Shown: positions 1-10,311 of the stretch, piece by piece
Layout: the number at the start of each line of letters is the position of its first letter
How positions within the stretch are numbered: the first letter of the stretch is position 1
From: Paracoccaceae bacterium
GTDB taxonomy: Bacteria > Pseudomonadota > Alphaproteobacteria > Rhodobacterales > Rhodobacteraceae
Reading direction: 5' to 3'
Assembly (NCBI GenBank): GCA_024742695.1
Contig: JANSXY010000002.1
Span: 124,001 to 188,000, forward strand
Length of the DNA: 64,000 nucleotides
Program-made: the position numbers and the translations under genes
Notes under the pieces: model-generated
What the model saw: the letters and a program-made list of their open reading frames with translations, nothing else
Database searches by the model: none
What the model was told of the DNA's origin: nothing

Positions 1-193
1 GGTCCGGATGGTCGTTGCACAGGATCTCGTTCAGCAGATAGCCCAGCGCGACCGCAAGGATGATCCCGGCAAACAGCCCGCCGAAGAAGGTCCAGCCGGA
101 GAACCACAGGACGACGGTGAGAACCGCGCCCAGCACGGCCCCGATCAGCCAGCACCGGGGCTGGCAGGTCATCGATGTCAGTTTGTCGATCAT
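1..193 (-). CDS. Small two-helix membrane protein in the nuo operon (partial, runs off the window)
   Basis: The start codon is at 193, preceded on the minus strand by a good ribosome site (GGAGGA, 4 bases before ATG); 64 codons are visible and the C-terminus lies beyond the window edge. The protein opens with MIDKLTSMTCQPRCW and shows two hydrophobic stretches, about residues 15-30 and 34-53, so it is probably an inner-membrane hairpin. It follows nuoE by 24 bases on the same strand and would be co-transcribed with the complex I genes. Small unidentified ORFs between nuo genes are known in Rhodobacter-type nuo operons. I do not recognise a function; an assembly or accessory role is only a guess from position. 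Confidence 0.75.
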   Translation of the reverse strand, partial: MIDKLTSMTCQPRCWLIGAVLGAVLTVVLWFSGWTFFGGLFAGIILAVALGYLLNEILCNDHPD

Positions 194-217
194 GTCGTCC
201 TCCGCGCTTGAGCTGGT

Positions 218-1330
218 CTATTCGTCGTACAGGCCCTCTTTCCGTGCCTTCCTTGAAAACTCCGTCTCAGCGCCGGTGGCGAGCAGGCGGGCCTGCGCCA
301 CCCAGCCGTCGCGGCTGACCCGACCCCGGAACCCTTCGAGGTTCTCGTCGACCCAGGCGATTTCCTCGGCCGTCCAGCCGGCGATCTGGTCGAAATGGAA
401 CACGCCCAGCCGGTGCAGCAGCGCCTCCAGCTTCGGGCCGACGCCCTTGATCATCTTCAGGTCGTCCGCCCCGCCCTCGCGCGCCTCGGCAAGCATCTCG
501 GGCTTGCTGCCGGCGGCGGCGGCAGGCGCGGGCGCGGCCGGCGCGGGCGCTGCGGGCTTTTTCGCTGCCGGCTTCGGCGCGTCGGCTTTCGGCGCGGCGG
601 GCTTGGCAGCCGGGGCCGCGCCCTTGCCCAGCCAGGGCGCGCGCAGCGGCACCTCGGTGCCGTCGATACGCTTGACCGTATCGCCGATGCCGGTGGCCAG
701 CGTCGCCGAGGCGTTCAGCGCCGCCCGCCCCGCGACGTGATCGGCAAGCGAGGTCGCCCCGCCCTTCGGCTCAGACGCATAGCGCCCGTTCTGCGGCCCC
801 GGCACCGGCACCTTGCCGGCGGCCAGTTCGTCGATGATCTCGGCCAGCCGCGCGGCGGTCAGATCCTCGTAGTAATCCTTGCCGATCTGCGCCATCGGCG
901 CGTTCGCGCAGGCGCCGAGGCATTCGACCTCTTCCCAGGAAAACCGGCCGTCCGCCGACAGTTCGTGCGGTCGCGCGGCGATCCGTTCCTTGCAGACGCC
1001 GATCAGGTCATCGGCCCCGCAGATCATGCAGGACGTGGTGCCGCAGACCTGGATATGCGCCACGCTGCCAACGGGTTGCAGCTGGAACATGAAGTAGAAG
1101 GTGGCGACCTCCAGCGCCCGGATATGGGCCATGCCCAGCATGTCGGCCACCGCCTCGATCGCCGGGCGGGTGAGCCAGCCCTCCTGCTCCTGCGCGCGCC
1201 ACAGCAGCGGGATGATCGCCGAGGCCTGCCGGCCTTCCGGGTACTTGGTGATCTGCGCTTTCGCCCAGTCGAGGTTCGCCGGGGTGAAGGCGAAGCTGTC
1301 GGGCTGGTCGGGGTGCAGGCGGCGGAGCAT
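218..1330 (-). CDS. nuoE: NADH-quinone oxidoreductase subunit E with C-terminal helix-hairpin-helix extension
   Basis: This is the 24-kDa subunit of complex I, which holds a [2Fe-2S] cluster in the NADH-oxidising arm. The start at 1330 gives [10 protein letters not shown] and overlaps the nuoD stop in a TAATG junction. Of 370 residues, about 1-175 are the thioredoxin-like NuoE domain, with cluster ligands Cys96, Cys101, Cys137 and Cys141 in the CxxxxC...CxxxC pattern. Residues about 238-275 are an Ala/Pro/Lys linker. Residues about 288-350 contain an IKGVGPKLE motif typical of helix-hairpin-helix folds. The usual NuoE is about 160-240 residues, so this is an extended form, as known in Rhodobacterales. 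The role of the tail is unknown. Confidence 0.95.
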   Translation of the reverse strand: MLRRLHPDQPDSFAFTPANLDWAKAQITKYPEGRQASAIIPLLWRAQEQEGWLTRPAIEAVADMLGMAHIRALEVATFYFMFQLQPVGSVAHIQVCGTTSCMICGADDLIGVCKERIAARPHELSADGRFSWEEVECLGACANAPMAQIGKDYYEDLTAARLAEIIDELAAGKVPVPGPQNGRYASEPKGGATSLADHVAGRAALNASATLATGIGDTVKRIDGTEVPLRAPWLGKGAAPAAKPAAPKADAPKPAAKKPAAPAPAAPAPAAAAGSKPEMLAEAREGGADDLKMIKGVGPKLEALLHRLGVFHFDQIAGWTAEEIAWVDENLEGFRGRVSRDGWVAQARLLATGAETEFSRKARKEGLYDE

Positions 1331-2553
1331 TAGCGGTCGATCTCCCCGAAAACCACGTCCATCGTGCCGATGATCGCCGAGACATCGGCCAGCTGGTGGC
1401 CCTTGGCGACATAGTCCATCGATTGCAGGTGCAGGTAGCCCGGCGCGCGGATCTTGGCGCGGTAGGGCCGGTTGGTGCCATCGGCGACAAGGTAGACGCC
1501 GAATTCGCCCTTCGGCGCCTCGACGGCGGCATAGACCTCGCCCGCCGGCACGTGGAAGCCCTCGGTATAGAGCTTGAAGTGATGGATCAGCGCCTCCATC
1601 GAGCGTTTCATCTCTCCGCGTTTCGGTGGCGTGATCTTGCCCCGGGCCAGCACGTCGCCCTGCCCTTCGGGCGCGCGCAGCTTGGCGATGGCCTGCTTCA
1701 CGATATGGGTCGACTCGCGCATCTCGGCCATCCGGCACAGGTAGCGGTCATAGCAGTCGCCGTTCTTGCCCACGGGCACCTTGAAGTCGAACTCGTCGTA
1801 GCACTCGTAGGGTTGCGCGCGGCGCAAGTCCCAGGCGAGGCCGGAGCCGCGCACCATCACGCCGGAATAGCCCCAGGTGAGGATATCGTCCTCGGTGATG
1901 ATGCCGATATCGGCGTTGCGCTGCTTGAAGATCCGGTTTTCCGTCAGCAGCCCGTCGATATCGTCCAGCACCTTCGGGAATTCGTCGGCCCAGTGGTCGA
2001 TATCGTCCAGAAGCTCGGGCGGCAGATCCTGGTGGACGCCGCCGGGGCGGAAATAGGCGGCATGCAGCCGCGCCCCGCAGGCGCGCTCGTAGAACACCAT
2101 CAGCTTCTCTCGTTCCTCGAAGCCCCACAACGGCGGGGTCAGCGCGCCGACGTCCATCGCCTGCGTGGTCACGTTGAGAAGGTGGTTCAGGATCCGCCCG
2201 ATCTCGGAATAGAGCACCCGGATCAGCTGCCCCCGGCGCGGCACCTCGACCCCGGTCAGCCGCTCGATCGCCAGGCACCAGGCGTGTTCCTGGTTCATCG
2301 GGGCGACGTAATCCAGCCGGTCGAAATACGGCAGGTTCTGCAGGTAGGTGCGGCTTTCCATCAGCTTCTCGGTGCCGCGGTGCAGCAGCCCGATATGCGG
2401 ATCGCAGCGTTCCACGATCTCCCCGTCAAGCTCCAGAACCAGCCGAAGAACACCATGTGCCGCGGGGTGTTGCGGGCCGAAGTTGATGTTGAAGTTGCGG
2501 ATGCGCTGCTCGCCCGTCAGCGCGTCGCGGAAGTCTTTGGAGCCGTCCATCAT
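1330..2553 (-). CDS. nuoD: NADH-quinone oxidoreductase subunit D (49-kDa)
   Basis: NuoD lies at the quinone-binding interface of complex I in the peripheral arm. The protein begins [16 protein letters not shown] and continues with the family hallmark [16 protein letters not shown], whose His and downstream Tyr region line the quinone pocket. Length is 407 residues, normal for the family. Two adjacent ATG codons (2553 and 2550) follow a GGAGG site; spacing favours the second (7 bases) slightly over the first (4 bases). The 5' end overlaps the stop of a 19-codon ORF and the 3' end overlaps nuoE, so the gene sits in a tightly coupled cassette. Confidence 0.96.
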   Translation of the reverse strand: MMDGSKDFRDALTGEQRIRNFNINFGPQHPAAHGVLRLVLELDGEIVERCDPHIGLLHRGTEKLMESRTYLQNLPYFDRLDYVAPMNQEHAWCLAIERLTGVEVPRRGQLIRVLYSEIGRILNHLLNVTTQAMDVGALTPPLWGFEEREKLMVFYERACGARLHAAYFRPGGVHQDLPPELLDDIDHWADEFPKVLDDIDGLLTENRIFKQRNADIGIITEDDILTWGYSGVMVRGSGLAWDLRRAQPYECYDEFDFKVPVGKNGDCYDRYLCRMAEMRESTHIVKQAIAKLRAPEGQGDVLARGKITPPKRGEMKRSMEALIHHFKLYTEGFHVPAGEVYAAVEAPKGEFGVYLVADGTNRPYRAKIRAPGYLHLQSMDYVAKGHQLADVSAIIGTMDVVFGEIDR

Positions 2554-2609
2554 CTCGCCTCCGTGCCCATCGCGGGGCCGCGCGGCAGTACGCACACCGG
2601 CCCGGTCAT
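2550..2609 (-). CDS. 19-codon bridging ORF between nuoC and nuoD
   Basis: Reading the minus strand, an ATG at 2609 overlaps the nuoC stop as ATGA, and the frame stays open for 19 codons ([19 protein letters not shown]) until a TGA that overlaps the tandem nuoD start codons as ATGATG. The ORF exactly fills the gap between nuoC and nuoD. The GGAGG that serves nuoD lies inside it. It may simply keep ribosomes moving across the gap (translational coupling) and have no functional peptide product; it could also be chance. No homologue is known to me. Confidence 0.35.
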   Translation of the reverse strand: MTGPVCVLPRGPAMGTEAR

Positions 2610-3214
2610 GCCGTTTCTCCCGGCTTCTCGTCGCCCGGCAGGATGTATTCCGCACCTTCCCAGGGCGACATGAAATCGAACTGCCGGTATTCCTGCACCA
2701 GCTTCACCGGCTCATAGACCACCCGCTTCTCGGCCTCGTCGTAGCGCACCTCGACATAGCCGGTGGTCGGGAAATCCTTGCGCAGCGGGTAGCCGCGAAA
2801 GCCGTAGTCGGTGAGGATGCGGCGCAGGTCGGGATGGCCGGAAAACAGGATCCCGAACATGTCGAAGATCTCGCGCTCGAACCAGTTGGCGGCCGGGAAC
2901 GGCTCGGTGATCGAGGGCACCATCTCGTCCTCGCGCACGGCCGCCTTCACGCGGATGCGGTGGTTTCGGTACATCGACAGGAAATGGTAGACCACGTCGA
3001 ACCGCGCCGGGCGCGACGGCCAGTCCACCGCGGTGATATCGACCAGCGTGTTGAACCGGCACGCGGCATCGGCCCTGAGGAAGGCGACGAGGCCGGGCAG
3101 TTCCGACGGTGGCGTGGTCACGGTCAGTTCGCCGAAGGCGATCTGCGTCTCAAGCACGTCGTCGGGCCGCTTCAGCGTGATATGGGCGGCCAGTTCCTGC
3201 AGCGCCTCGGTCAT
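2606..3214 (-). CDS. nuoC: NADH-quinone oxidoreductase subunit C (30-kDa)
   Basis: NuoC is a structural subunit of the complex I peripheral arm that packs against NuoD and NuoB. The 202-residue product starts [15 protein letters not shown] and contains the family signature [14 protein letters not shown] followed by [18 protein letters not shown], near residues 110-150. NuoC is separate from NuoD here, unlike the fused nuoCD of enterobacteria. It lies 12 bases after nuoB on the same strand. Confidence 0.96.
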   Translation of the reverse strand: MTEALQELAAHITLKRPDDVLETQIAFGELTVTTPPSELPGLVAFLRADAACRFNTLVDITAVDWPSRPARFDVVYHFLSMYRNHRIRVKAAVREDEMVPSITEPFPAANWFEREIFDMFGILFSGHPDLRRILTDYGFRGYPLRKDFPTTGYVEVRYDEAEKRVVYEPVKLVQEYRQFDFMSPWEGAEYILPGDEKPGETA

Positions 3215-3226
3215 CTCGTTCCCCTC

Positions 3227-4321
<1,095 letters not shown>

Positions 4322-5098
4322 TCAGCCCCGCCAGGACGGCGCGCGCTTGTCGAAGAAGGCGGCGATTCCCTCGGCCGACTCGGGGCTTTCCCAACGCCGG
4401 ACCAGCGCCGCGACCGTCTCGTCGATCATGGCCGCGTCGATCCGGGGCCCCAGCGCGCGGACCAGCGCCTTGCCTTCGGCCACCGCGCCCGGCGCGGCGG
4501 CGAGATAGGGGGCGATTTCGGCCTCGATCGCGTCGTCGAGGGCCTCGGGTGCGACCGTTCGGGACAGGAGCCCCAGGTCCACCGCCTCGTCCGCGTCGAA
4601 CAGCCGGCCGGAAAAGAACACCTGCCGCGCCCGCGCCGCGCCGATCCGGGCCACGACATAGGGCCCGATCGTGGCCGGGATCAGGCCCAGCCGCACCTCC
4701 GTCAGCCCGAACCGCGCGCCGCTGGCCCCCACCGCCACGTCGCAGACCGACATCATCCCCACCCCGCCGCCGAAGGCGTTGCCATGCACCCGCCCGATCA
4801 GCGGTTTCGGGCAGGTGTCGAGCGCCTGCAACATCTCGGCCAGTTTGCGCGCCTCGGCCGCCCGCGTCACCGCATCCGCCGCCATCTGCGCGCGCATCCA
4901 GCCCAGGTCGCCGCCGGCGCAAAAACTCGCCCCCGCGCCTTCCAGCACGATCACCCGCACCGCCGGATCGGCGCCCAGCCGGCCCGCGGCCTCGGTCAAG
5001 GCCGCGATCAGCGCGGCGTCGAGCGCGTTGTGCTTGTCCGCGCGATCCAGCCTGAGCCGCGCGACCCCGCGCGCATCGATCCCGATTGTCAGCGTCAT
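4322..5098 (-). CDS. liuC: Enoyl-CoA hydratase family; probable methylglutaconyl-CoA hydratase
   Basis: Crotonase-fold enzyme of 258 residues. In leucine breakdown this step hydrates 3-methylglutaconyl-CoA to HMG-CoA. The crotonase pattern is clear: GAGASFCAGGDLGWM near residues 58-72 and GNAFGGGVGMMSVCDVAVG near 105-123, which form the CoA and oxyanion sites, followed by FGLTEVRLGLIPATI. The start at 5098 overlaps the stop of the HMG-CoA lyase gene (ATGA). The specific substrate is inferred from the operon, since crotonases are hard to separate by motif. It is the last gene of the liu operon. Confidence 0.88.
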   Translation of the reverse strand: MTLTIGIDARGVARLRLDRADKHNALDAALIAALTEAAGRLGADPAVRVIVLEGAGASFCAGGDLGWMRAQMAADAVTRAAEARKLAEMLQALDTCPKPLIGRVHGNAFGGGVGMMSVCDVAVGASGARFGLTEVRLGLIPATIGPYVVARIGAARARQVFFSGRLFDADEAVDLGLLSRTVAPEALDDAIEAEIAPYLAAAPGAVAEGKALVRALGPRIDAAMIDETVAALVRRWESPESAEGIAAFFDKRAPSWRG

Positions 5099-5955
5099 GC
5101 CGTTTGCCCCCGCATCGCCCGTGCCAGCGCCGCCGCGGCGGCAACCTTGCGCATGTTCAGCCCCGTGTCCCAGCCGCCCGCCGCCAGGTGCGCGGCCAGC
5201 CGCTCGGTGGCCAGGTTGCCGGCCGCGCCGGGCGCGTAGGGGCAGCCGCCCAGCCCGCCCACGGCGGCATCGAACACCCGCAGCCCGCGCGCCAGCGCCG
5301 CGTCGACATTGTCCAGCGCCCGGCCGGCGGTGTCGTGGAAATGCCCGGCCAGCCGGTCGGCCGGCATCTCGCCCAGCACCGCGTCCAGCATCGCGTCCAC
5401 CGCCTCGGGCCGGCCCCGGCCGATGGTCTCGCCCAGGCTGACCTCGGCGCAGCCCAGATCGCGCAGCGCCGCGACGACCCGCGCCACCGCACCGGGCGCC
5501 ACCGCGCCCTCGAACGGGCAATCCGTGACGACCGAGACATAGCCGCGCAGCGGCAGCCCGTCGCGCGCCGCGGCCTCGGCCACCGGGGCAAAACGGTCCA
5601 GGCTTTCGGCGACGGAACAGTTGAGGTTGGCGCGCGAAAAGCCCTCGGTCGCGGCGGCGAAGATTGCCACGCCATCGGCGCGGGCGGCCTTCGCGGCCTC
5701 GTAGCCCCTGAGGTTGGGCGTCAGCGCCCAGTAGCTGACGCCGGGCGCGCGGGCGATGCCGGCCAGCACCTCGGCCGCGTCGGCCATCTGCGGCACCCAT
5801 TTCGGCGAAACGAAACTCGTCGCCTCGATCCGGCGGAACCCGGCATCCGAAACCGCGTCGATCAGCGCGATCTTGTCCGCGGCGGGGATCAGCCGCTTTT
5901 CGTTCTGCAACCCGTCGCGGGGGCCGACCTCGAAGATTTCAACGGTTTCGGTCAT
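5095..5955 (-). CDS. liuE: Hydroxymethylglutaryl-CoA lyase
   Basis: Cleaves HMG-CoA to acetyl-CoA and acetoacetate, the last step of leucine degradation. The 286-residue TIM-barrel protein starts MTETVEIFEVGPRDGLQNEK; GPRDGLQNE holds the metal-binding Asp and the catalytic Arg. Later motifs are the metal-binding HFHDT segment and GGLGGCPYAPGAAGN, whose Cys is the signature residue of the family. Both ends overlap neighbours by ATGA (with the GST gene upstream and liuC downstream), so expression is coupled. Confidence 0.95.
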   Translation of the reverse strand: MTETVEIFEVGPRDGLQNEKRLIPAADKIALIDAVSDAGFRRIEATSFVSPKWVPQMADAAEVLAGIARAPGVSYWALTPNLRGYEAAKAARADGVAIFAAATEGFSRANLNCSVAESLDRFAPVAEAAARDGLPLRGYVSVVTDCPFEGAVAPGAVARVVAALRDLGCAEVSLGETIGRGRPEAVDAMLDAVLGEMPADRLAGHFHDTAGRALDNVDAALARGLRVFDAAVGGLGGCPYAPGAAGNLATERLAAHLAAGGWDTGLNMRKVAAAAALARAMRGQTA

Positions 5956-6596
5956 GGCTCCGGCGCCTCGTAGAAGTCGCGCAGGTAGATCTGCGGCGGT
6001 CCGTCCCGGTCGATCGCCCTGCGGAACGCCGGCCGCGCCTCCAGCCGCTTCAGCCAGGCGGCGACGCCGGGCAGACGGTCGAGCCGCACGAAGCGTTGCC
6101 CGATCAGCGCGCCATAGGCCACCGCCACATCCGCCGCGGAAAACCCCGAGGCGAGCAGGTACTCGCCCTTCAGGCCGCGTTCGACCGCCTCCAGCGTCTT
6201 TTCCAGCCGCTTCGCCTCGAGCCGCATGACGGTGGGCGAGCGCATGTGATCCTCGCGCAGCACGATATGCTGCTGGGTGAGGTTGGCGAGATGCGCGGCG
6301 ATGGTCTCGGCGAAATGGATCCATTCCAGCCAGTCCGGCCGCTCGCCGCGTCCGGGGCCGAACATCTCGCGCGTCTCGACGAGATATTGCAGGATCGCCC
6401 CGGATTCGAACATCGCGCGGCCGTCGATCTCCAGCGCCGGCACCCGGCCCGCGGGCGAGATCGCCAGATAGGCGGGATCGCGCAGCGAGCGGTCGAAGAA
6501 CGAATGATGGACGACCTCGCAGCCCAGCCCGATCTCCTCCAGCAGCCACAGCACGCGGAACGAGCGGGCCTGCGCGACATGATGCAGCCGGATCAT
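5952..6596 (-). CDS. Glutathione S-transferase-like protein inside the liu operon
   Basis: A 214-residue GST-fold protein. The N-terminal thioredoxin-like domain starts MIRLHHVAQARSFRVLWLLE and includes the cis-Pro loop AGRVPALEIDG and the ESGAILQYL helix that binds the gamma-glutamyl part of glutathione; an all-helical domain follows from about residue 85. A Ser in ARSFR may be the thiol-activating residue. It overlaps liuD upstream and liuE downstream by 4 bases each, so it is made together with leucine-catabolic enzymes. Its substrate is unknown; a role in trapping or isomerising a reactive enoyl-CoA-derived intermediate is speculation from context. Confidence 0.88.
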   Translation of the reverse strand: MIRLHHVAQARSFRVLWLLEEIGLGCEVVHHSFFDRSLRDPAYLAISPAGRVPALEIDGRAMFESGAILQYLVETREMFGPGRGERPDWLEWIHFAETIAAHLANLTQQHIVLREDHMRSPTVMRLEAKRLEKTLEAVERGLKGEYLLASGFSAADVAVAYGALIGQRFVRLDRLPGVAAWLKRLEARPAFRRAIDRDGPPQIYLRDFYEAPEP

Positions 6597-8566
6597 TCCG
6601 CCGTCTCCATCCGGATCAGCGCCGCGCCGGCCTCGACCTGCGCGCCGGCTTCCGCGAGCACCTCGGCCACCCGGCCCTCCGCCGCGGCGGTCAGCGTGTG
6701 TTCCATCTTCATCGCCTCCAGCACCGCCAGCGGCTGACCCGCCGCCACCGCCTCGCCCGCCGCGACCAGAACCGATTTCACCAGCCCCGGCATCGGCGCC
6801 CGGGTCACCCCGTCGGCGGCACCGTCCTGCGTATGCCGGTCGAGCGGGTCGGGAATGTCGAACCGCCATGCCGGATCGGCGAACACCGTCACGCTGTCGC
6901 CCAGCCGCAGCGCCCGGCCCGGCGCCCGCGCGCCGTCGATCCACCAGTGGCCGGCGCGGTGTTCGGCCCGATGCGCCGTGCCCGCGATCGTCACCTCGGC
7001 CCGGCCCGGCCCGGTCACGGCCAGCCGGGCTGCGATCTCCGCCTCGCCGGCGCGCAGGGTGACCGGCCGCGCCAGCGGCGACCAGAGCGTGAACCCGGCC
7101 AGCGCCGGCGCGGCGGCGAGCGGATCGGCCGCCGGCCGGGCCCCGTCCGCGCCGACGTCGGCAGCGGCCAGCACCGCCAGAACCTCGGCCCAGCGCGGCC
7201 GCTCGGGTTCGGCGGTCAGGGCCGCGAGGTCGCGCGCGATCAGCCCGGTATCGACGTCGCCCGCCGCGAACCCCGGATGCCGCGCCAGCGCCGCGAGGAA
7301 GGCGAGGTTGGTGACCGATCCTGCCACCTCGGTCCGCGCCAGCGCGTCCGACAGCCGGCGCAGCGCCGCCGCCCGCGTCGGCCCGTGCACCACGATCTTG
7401 GCGATCATCGGGTCGTAGAACGGGCTGATCGTGTCGCCGGCGCGGACCCCGGTTTCCGCCCGGCAGCCCGGCGCGAAAGCGAGGTGCGACAGGGTTCCGG
7501 TGGCGGGCAGGAAGCCCGCCGGCACATCCTCGGCGTAAAGCCGCGCCTCGAAGGCATGGCCGGTGATCGACAACGCGTCCTGCCGGGCGGGCAGCGGTTC
7601 GCCGGAGGCGACGCGCAACTGCCACTCGACAAGGTCGATGCCGGTGATCTCTTCCGTCACCGGGTGCTCGACCTGAAGCCGGGTGTTCATCTCCATGAAC
7701 CAGAACCGGTCGGGGCGCAGCCCGTCCGAGGCATCGACGATGAACTCCACCGTGCCGGCGCCGGCATAGCCGATCGCCTCGGCCGCGCGCACGGCCGCCT
7801 GCCCCATCGCGTCGCGCATCGCGGGCGTCATGCCGGGCGCGGGCGCCTCCTCGATCACCTTCTGGTGGCGGCGCTGAAGCGAACAGTCACGTTCGTAAAG
7901 ATGCACCGCGCGGGCCCCGTCGCCGAACACCTGAACCTCGATATGGCGCGGTTTTTCCACGTATTTCTCGATCAGGACGGCGGGGTTGCCGAAGGCCGTC
8001 CGCGCCTCGCCCCGGGCCGAGGCGAGCGCGGCAGCGAAGTCCTGGGGCCGCTCGACCCGGCGCATGCCCTTGCCGCCACCGCCCGCCACCGCCTTGATCA
8101 GCACCGGGTAGCCGATGGCATCGGCCGCGCCCGATAGGTGTTCGGCATCCTGGTTGTCGCCGTGATAGCCGGGCACGACCGGAACGCCGGCCTCTGCCAT
8201 CAGGCGCTTGGCGGCGTCCTTCAGCCCCATCGCCCGGATCGCGGCGGCGGAGGGGCCGATGAAGACGAGGCCCGCACCCGCGACCATGTCCACGAAGTCG
8301 GGGTTCTCGCTGAGAAAGCCGTAGCCCGGATGGATCGCCTCCGCGCCGGTCTCCAGCGCGGCCTGCACGATCACGTCGCCTTTCAGGTAGCTCTCGGCCG
8401 GGGCCGGGCCACCGATATGCACCGCGGCATCGGCCATCGCGACATGGCGCGCGGCGGCGTCGGCATCCGAGTAGACGGCGACGGTTTCCACCCCCAGCCG
8501 GCGGCAGGTGTCGATCACGTGGCAGGCGATCTCGCCCCGGTTGGCGATCAGGATGCGGCGGAACAT
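6593..8566 (-). CDS. liuD: Methylcrotonyl-CoA carboxylase alpha subunit (biotin carboxylase + biotin carrier)
   Basis: Carboxylates biotin with ATP and bicarbonate and carries it to the beta subunit, which makes 3-methylglutaconyl-CoA. The 657-residue protein starts MFRRILIANRGEIACHVID, the biotin-carboxylase N-terminal motif. An ATP-grasp loop GGGGKGMRRV lies near residue 165 and EMNTRLQVEHPVTEE near 290. The C-terminal biotinyl domain has EAMKMEHTL near residue 620, where the Lys is biotinylated. The start at 8566 has GGGAGG upstream; a longer reading would run back through two GC hairpins and is unlikely. Assignment to methylcrotonyl- and not propionyl- or acetyl-CoA comes from the operon. 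Confidence 0.93.
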   Translation of the reverse strand: MFRRILIANRGEIACHVIDTCRRLGVETVAVYSDADAAARHVAMADAAVHIGGPAPAESYLKGDVIVQAALETGAEAIHPGYGFLSENPDFVDMVAGAGLVFIGPSAAAIRAMGLKDAAKRLMAEAGVPVVPGYHGDNQDAEHLSGAADAIGYPVLIKAVAGGGGKGMRRVERPQDFAAALASARGEARTAFGNPAVLIEKYVEKPRHIEVQVFGDGARAVHLYERDCSLQRRHQKVIEEAPAPGMTPAMRDAMGQAAVRAAEAIGYAGAGTVEFIVDASDGLRPDRFWFMEMNTRLQVEHPVTEEITGIDLVEWQLRVASGEPLPARQDALSITGHAFEARLYAEDVPAGFLPATGTLSHLAFAPGCRAETGVRAGDTISPFYDPMIAKIVVHGPTRAAALRRLSDALARTEVAGSVTNLAFLAALARHPGFAAGDVDTGLIARDLAALTAEPERPRWAEVLAVLAAADVGADGARPAADPLAAAPALAGFTLWSPLARPVTLRAGEAEIAARLAVTGPGRAEVTIAGTAHRAEHRAGHWWIDGARAPGRALRLGDSVTVFADPAWRFDIPDPLDRHTQDGAADGVTRAPMPGLVKSVLVAAGEAVAAGQPLAVLEAMKMEHTLTAAAEGRVAEVLAEAGAQVEAGAALIRMETAE

Positions 8567-8595
8567 GTCGTGCCTCCCGTGTGGTCCGAGTTCCC

Positions 8596-8644
8596 GCCCG
8601 GGCCAGCGGCCCGGGCAGCGCCCGACCCGCCCCCCCGGGGCGGG
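8596..8644. repeat. Two strong GC hairpins between liuB and liuD
   Basis: Arm GCCCGGGCC (8596-8604) pairs with GGCCCGGGC (8608-8616) around AGC, and arm CCCGCCCC (8626-8633) pairs with GGGGCGGG (8637-8644) around CCC. They fill most of the 139-bp liuB-liuD gap, which holds no gene. No T-run follows, so they look like transcript-stabilising or REP-like structures and not terminators. Confidence 0.55.
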
Positions 8645-8705
8645 CGCTTCGCCACCCACCCCGCGGGCCGGGCGCCGCCCTTCTGTCGCGTACACATGGC
8701 CACCC

Positions 8706-10310
8706 TCACATCCGGAACAGGCCGAAGCGCGTTTCCGCGACCGGCGCGTTCAGCGCGGCCGAAAGCGACAGCGCCAGCACCTCGCGCGTCTTCCTCGGAT
8801 CCACGATCCCGTCGTCCCAGAGCCGGGCCGAGGCGTAGAGCGGATCGGACTGCGTCTCGAACATCTCGACCGTGGGGCGCTTGAACTCGGCCTCCTCCTC
8901 GGCGCTCCAGCTGCCCCCGGCCCGTTCGATCCCCTCGCGCTTCACCGTCGCCAGCACGCCGGCGGCCTGTTCGCCGCCCATCACCGCGATCCGGCTGTTC
9001 GGCCAGGTCCACAGGAAGCGCGGCGAATAGGCCCGCCCGGCCATGCCGTAGTTGCCCGCGCCGAACGATCCGCCCACCAGCATCGTGATCTTCGGCACCG
9101 CCGTGGTGGCGACCGCCGTGACCATCTTCGCGCCGTGCCGGGCGATGCCCTCGTTCTCGTACTTCCGGCCCACCATGAAGCCGGTGATGTTCTGCAGGAA
9201 CACCAGCGGGATGCCGCGCTGGGAACACAGCTCCACGAAATGCGCGCCCTTCACCGCCGCCTCGGAAAACAGCACGCCGTTGTTCGCCACGATCCCCACC
9301 GGGCAGCCCATGACATGGGCGAAGCCCGTCACCAGCGTTTCGCCGAACCGCGCCTTGAACTCGTCGAAGCGCGAGCCGTCGACCACCCGCGCGATCACCT
9401 CGCGGATGTCGTAGGGGGTGCGCAGCCCGGCCGGCACCACGCCGAGGATCTCCTCGGGGTCGTAGGCCGGGTCTTCCGGCGACTGCCAGGCGACCGTCGC
9501 GGGCTTGACGCGGTTCAGCCCGGCCACCGCCCGCCGGGCCAGCGCCAGCGCATGCGCGTCATCCTCGGCCAGGTAGTCGGCCACGCCGGACAGCCGGGTG
9601 TGAACGTCGCCGCCGCCCAGATCCTCGGCCGTCACCACCTCGCCCGTCGCGGCCCTGACCAGCGGCGGTCCGGCCAGGAAGATCGTGCCCTGGTCGCGCA
9701 CGATGATCGAGACATCCGACATCGCCGGCACATAGGCGCCCCCGGCGGTGCAGGAGCCCATGACGACCGCGATCTGGGCGATGCCCTGCGCGCTCATCCG
9801 GGCCTGGTTGTAGAAGATCCGGCCGAAATGGTCGCGGTCGGGAAAGACCTCGTCCTGGTTGGGCAGGTTCGCGCCCCCGGAATCGACGAGGTAGACGCAG
9901 GGCAGCCGGCAGTCCTCGGCGATTTCCTGCGCGCGCAGGTGCTTCTTGACCGTCATCGGGTAGTAGGTGCCGCCCTTCACGGTGGCGTCGTTGGCCACCA
10001 CCATGACCTCCAGGCCCGCGACCCGGCCGACCCCGGCGATCACGCCCGCGCAGGGGGCTGCCCCGTCATACATCCCATGCGCCGCCGTCGCGCCGATCTC
10101 CAGGAACGGCGCGCCGGGATCGAGCAGGCCGGCCACCCGGTCGCGCGGCGCCATCTTGCCGCGCGCGACATGGCGGGCGCGGGCCTTGTCGCCGCCGCCG
10201 GCGGCGGCCAGCGCGGCGGCCTCGGCCACGCGGTCGAGCGCGGCGAGATGCGCCGCGCGGTTCTCGCGGAAGGTTTCGGACGACGGGATTGCGGCAGAGG
10301 TCAGGCGCAT
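8706..10310 (-). CDS. liuB: Methylcrotonyl-CoA carboxylase beta subunit (carboxyltransferase)
   Basis: Moves the carboxyl group from biotin to 3-methylcrotonyl-CoA. The 534-residue protein has two crotonase-like carboxyltransferase halves. Visible family motifs include [52 protein letters not shown] and the C-terminal [20 protein letters not shown]. Such strings are typical of the MCC beta branch. It starts one base after the stop of liuA. Confidence 0.94.
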   Translation of the reverse strand: MRLTSAAIPSSETFRENRAAHLAALDRVAEAAALAAAGGGDKARARHVARGKMAPRDRVAGLLDPGAPFLEIGATAAHGMYDGAAPCAGVIAGVGRVAGLEVMVVANDATVKGGTYYPMTVKKHLRAQEIAEDCRLPCVYLVDSGGANLPNQDEVFPDRDHFGRIFYNQARMSAQGIAQIAVVMGSCTAGGAYVPAMSDVSIIVRDQGTIFLAGPPLVRAATGEVVTAEDLGGGDVHTRLSGVADYLAEDDAHALALARRAVAGLNRVKPATVAWQSPEDPAYDPEEILGVVPAGLRTPYDIREVIARVVDGSRFDEFKARFGETLVTGFAHVMGCPVGIVANNGVLFSEAAVKGAHFVELCSQRGIPLVFLQNITGFMVGRKYENEGIARHGAKMVTAVATTAVPKITMLVGGSFGAGNYGMAGRAYSPRFLWTWPNSRIAVMGGEQAAGVLATVKREGIERAGGSWSAEEEAEFKRPTVEMFETQSDPLYASARLWDDGIVDPRKTREVLALSLSAALNAPVAETRFGLFRM

Positions 10311-10311
10311 G

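Noticed and set aside
525-625. Short-period repeat in DNA (gcgggcgc-type) suggesting a microsatellite
   Set aside because: It is the coding sequence of the Ala/Pro/Lys linker in NuoE; the repetition follows from amino-acid composition.
6698-8137. Long plus-strand open frame opposite the carboxylase alpha subunit
   Set aside because: Shadow frame with repetitive Arg/Gly/His-rich sequence; the minus-strand protein is unambiguous.
8567-8695. N-terminal extension of the carboxylase alpha subunit
   Set aside because: The frame is open back to 8695 but runs through two strong hairpins, is Gly/Arg/Pro-rich, and a good GGGAGG ribosome site with the family N-terminus (MFRRILIANRG) lies at 8566.
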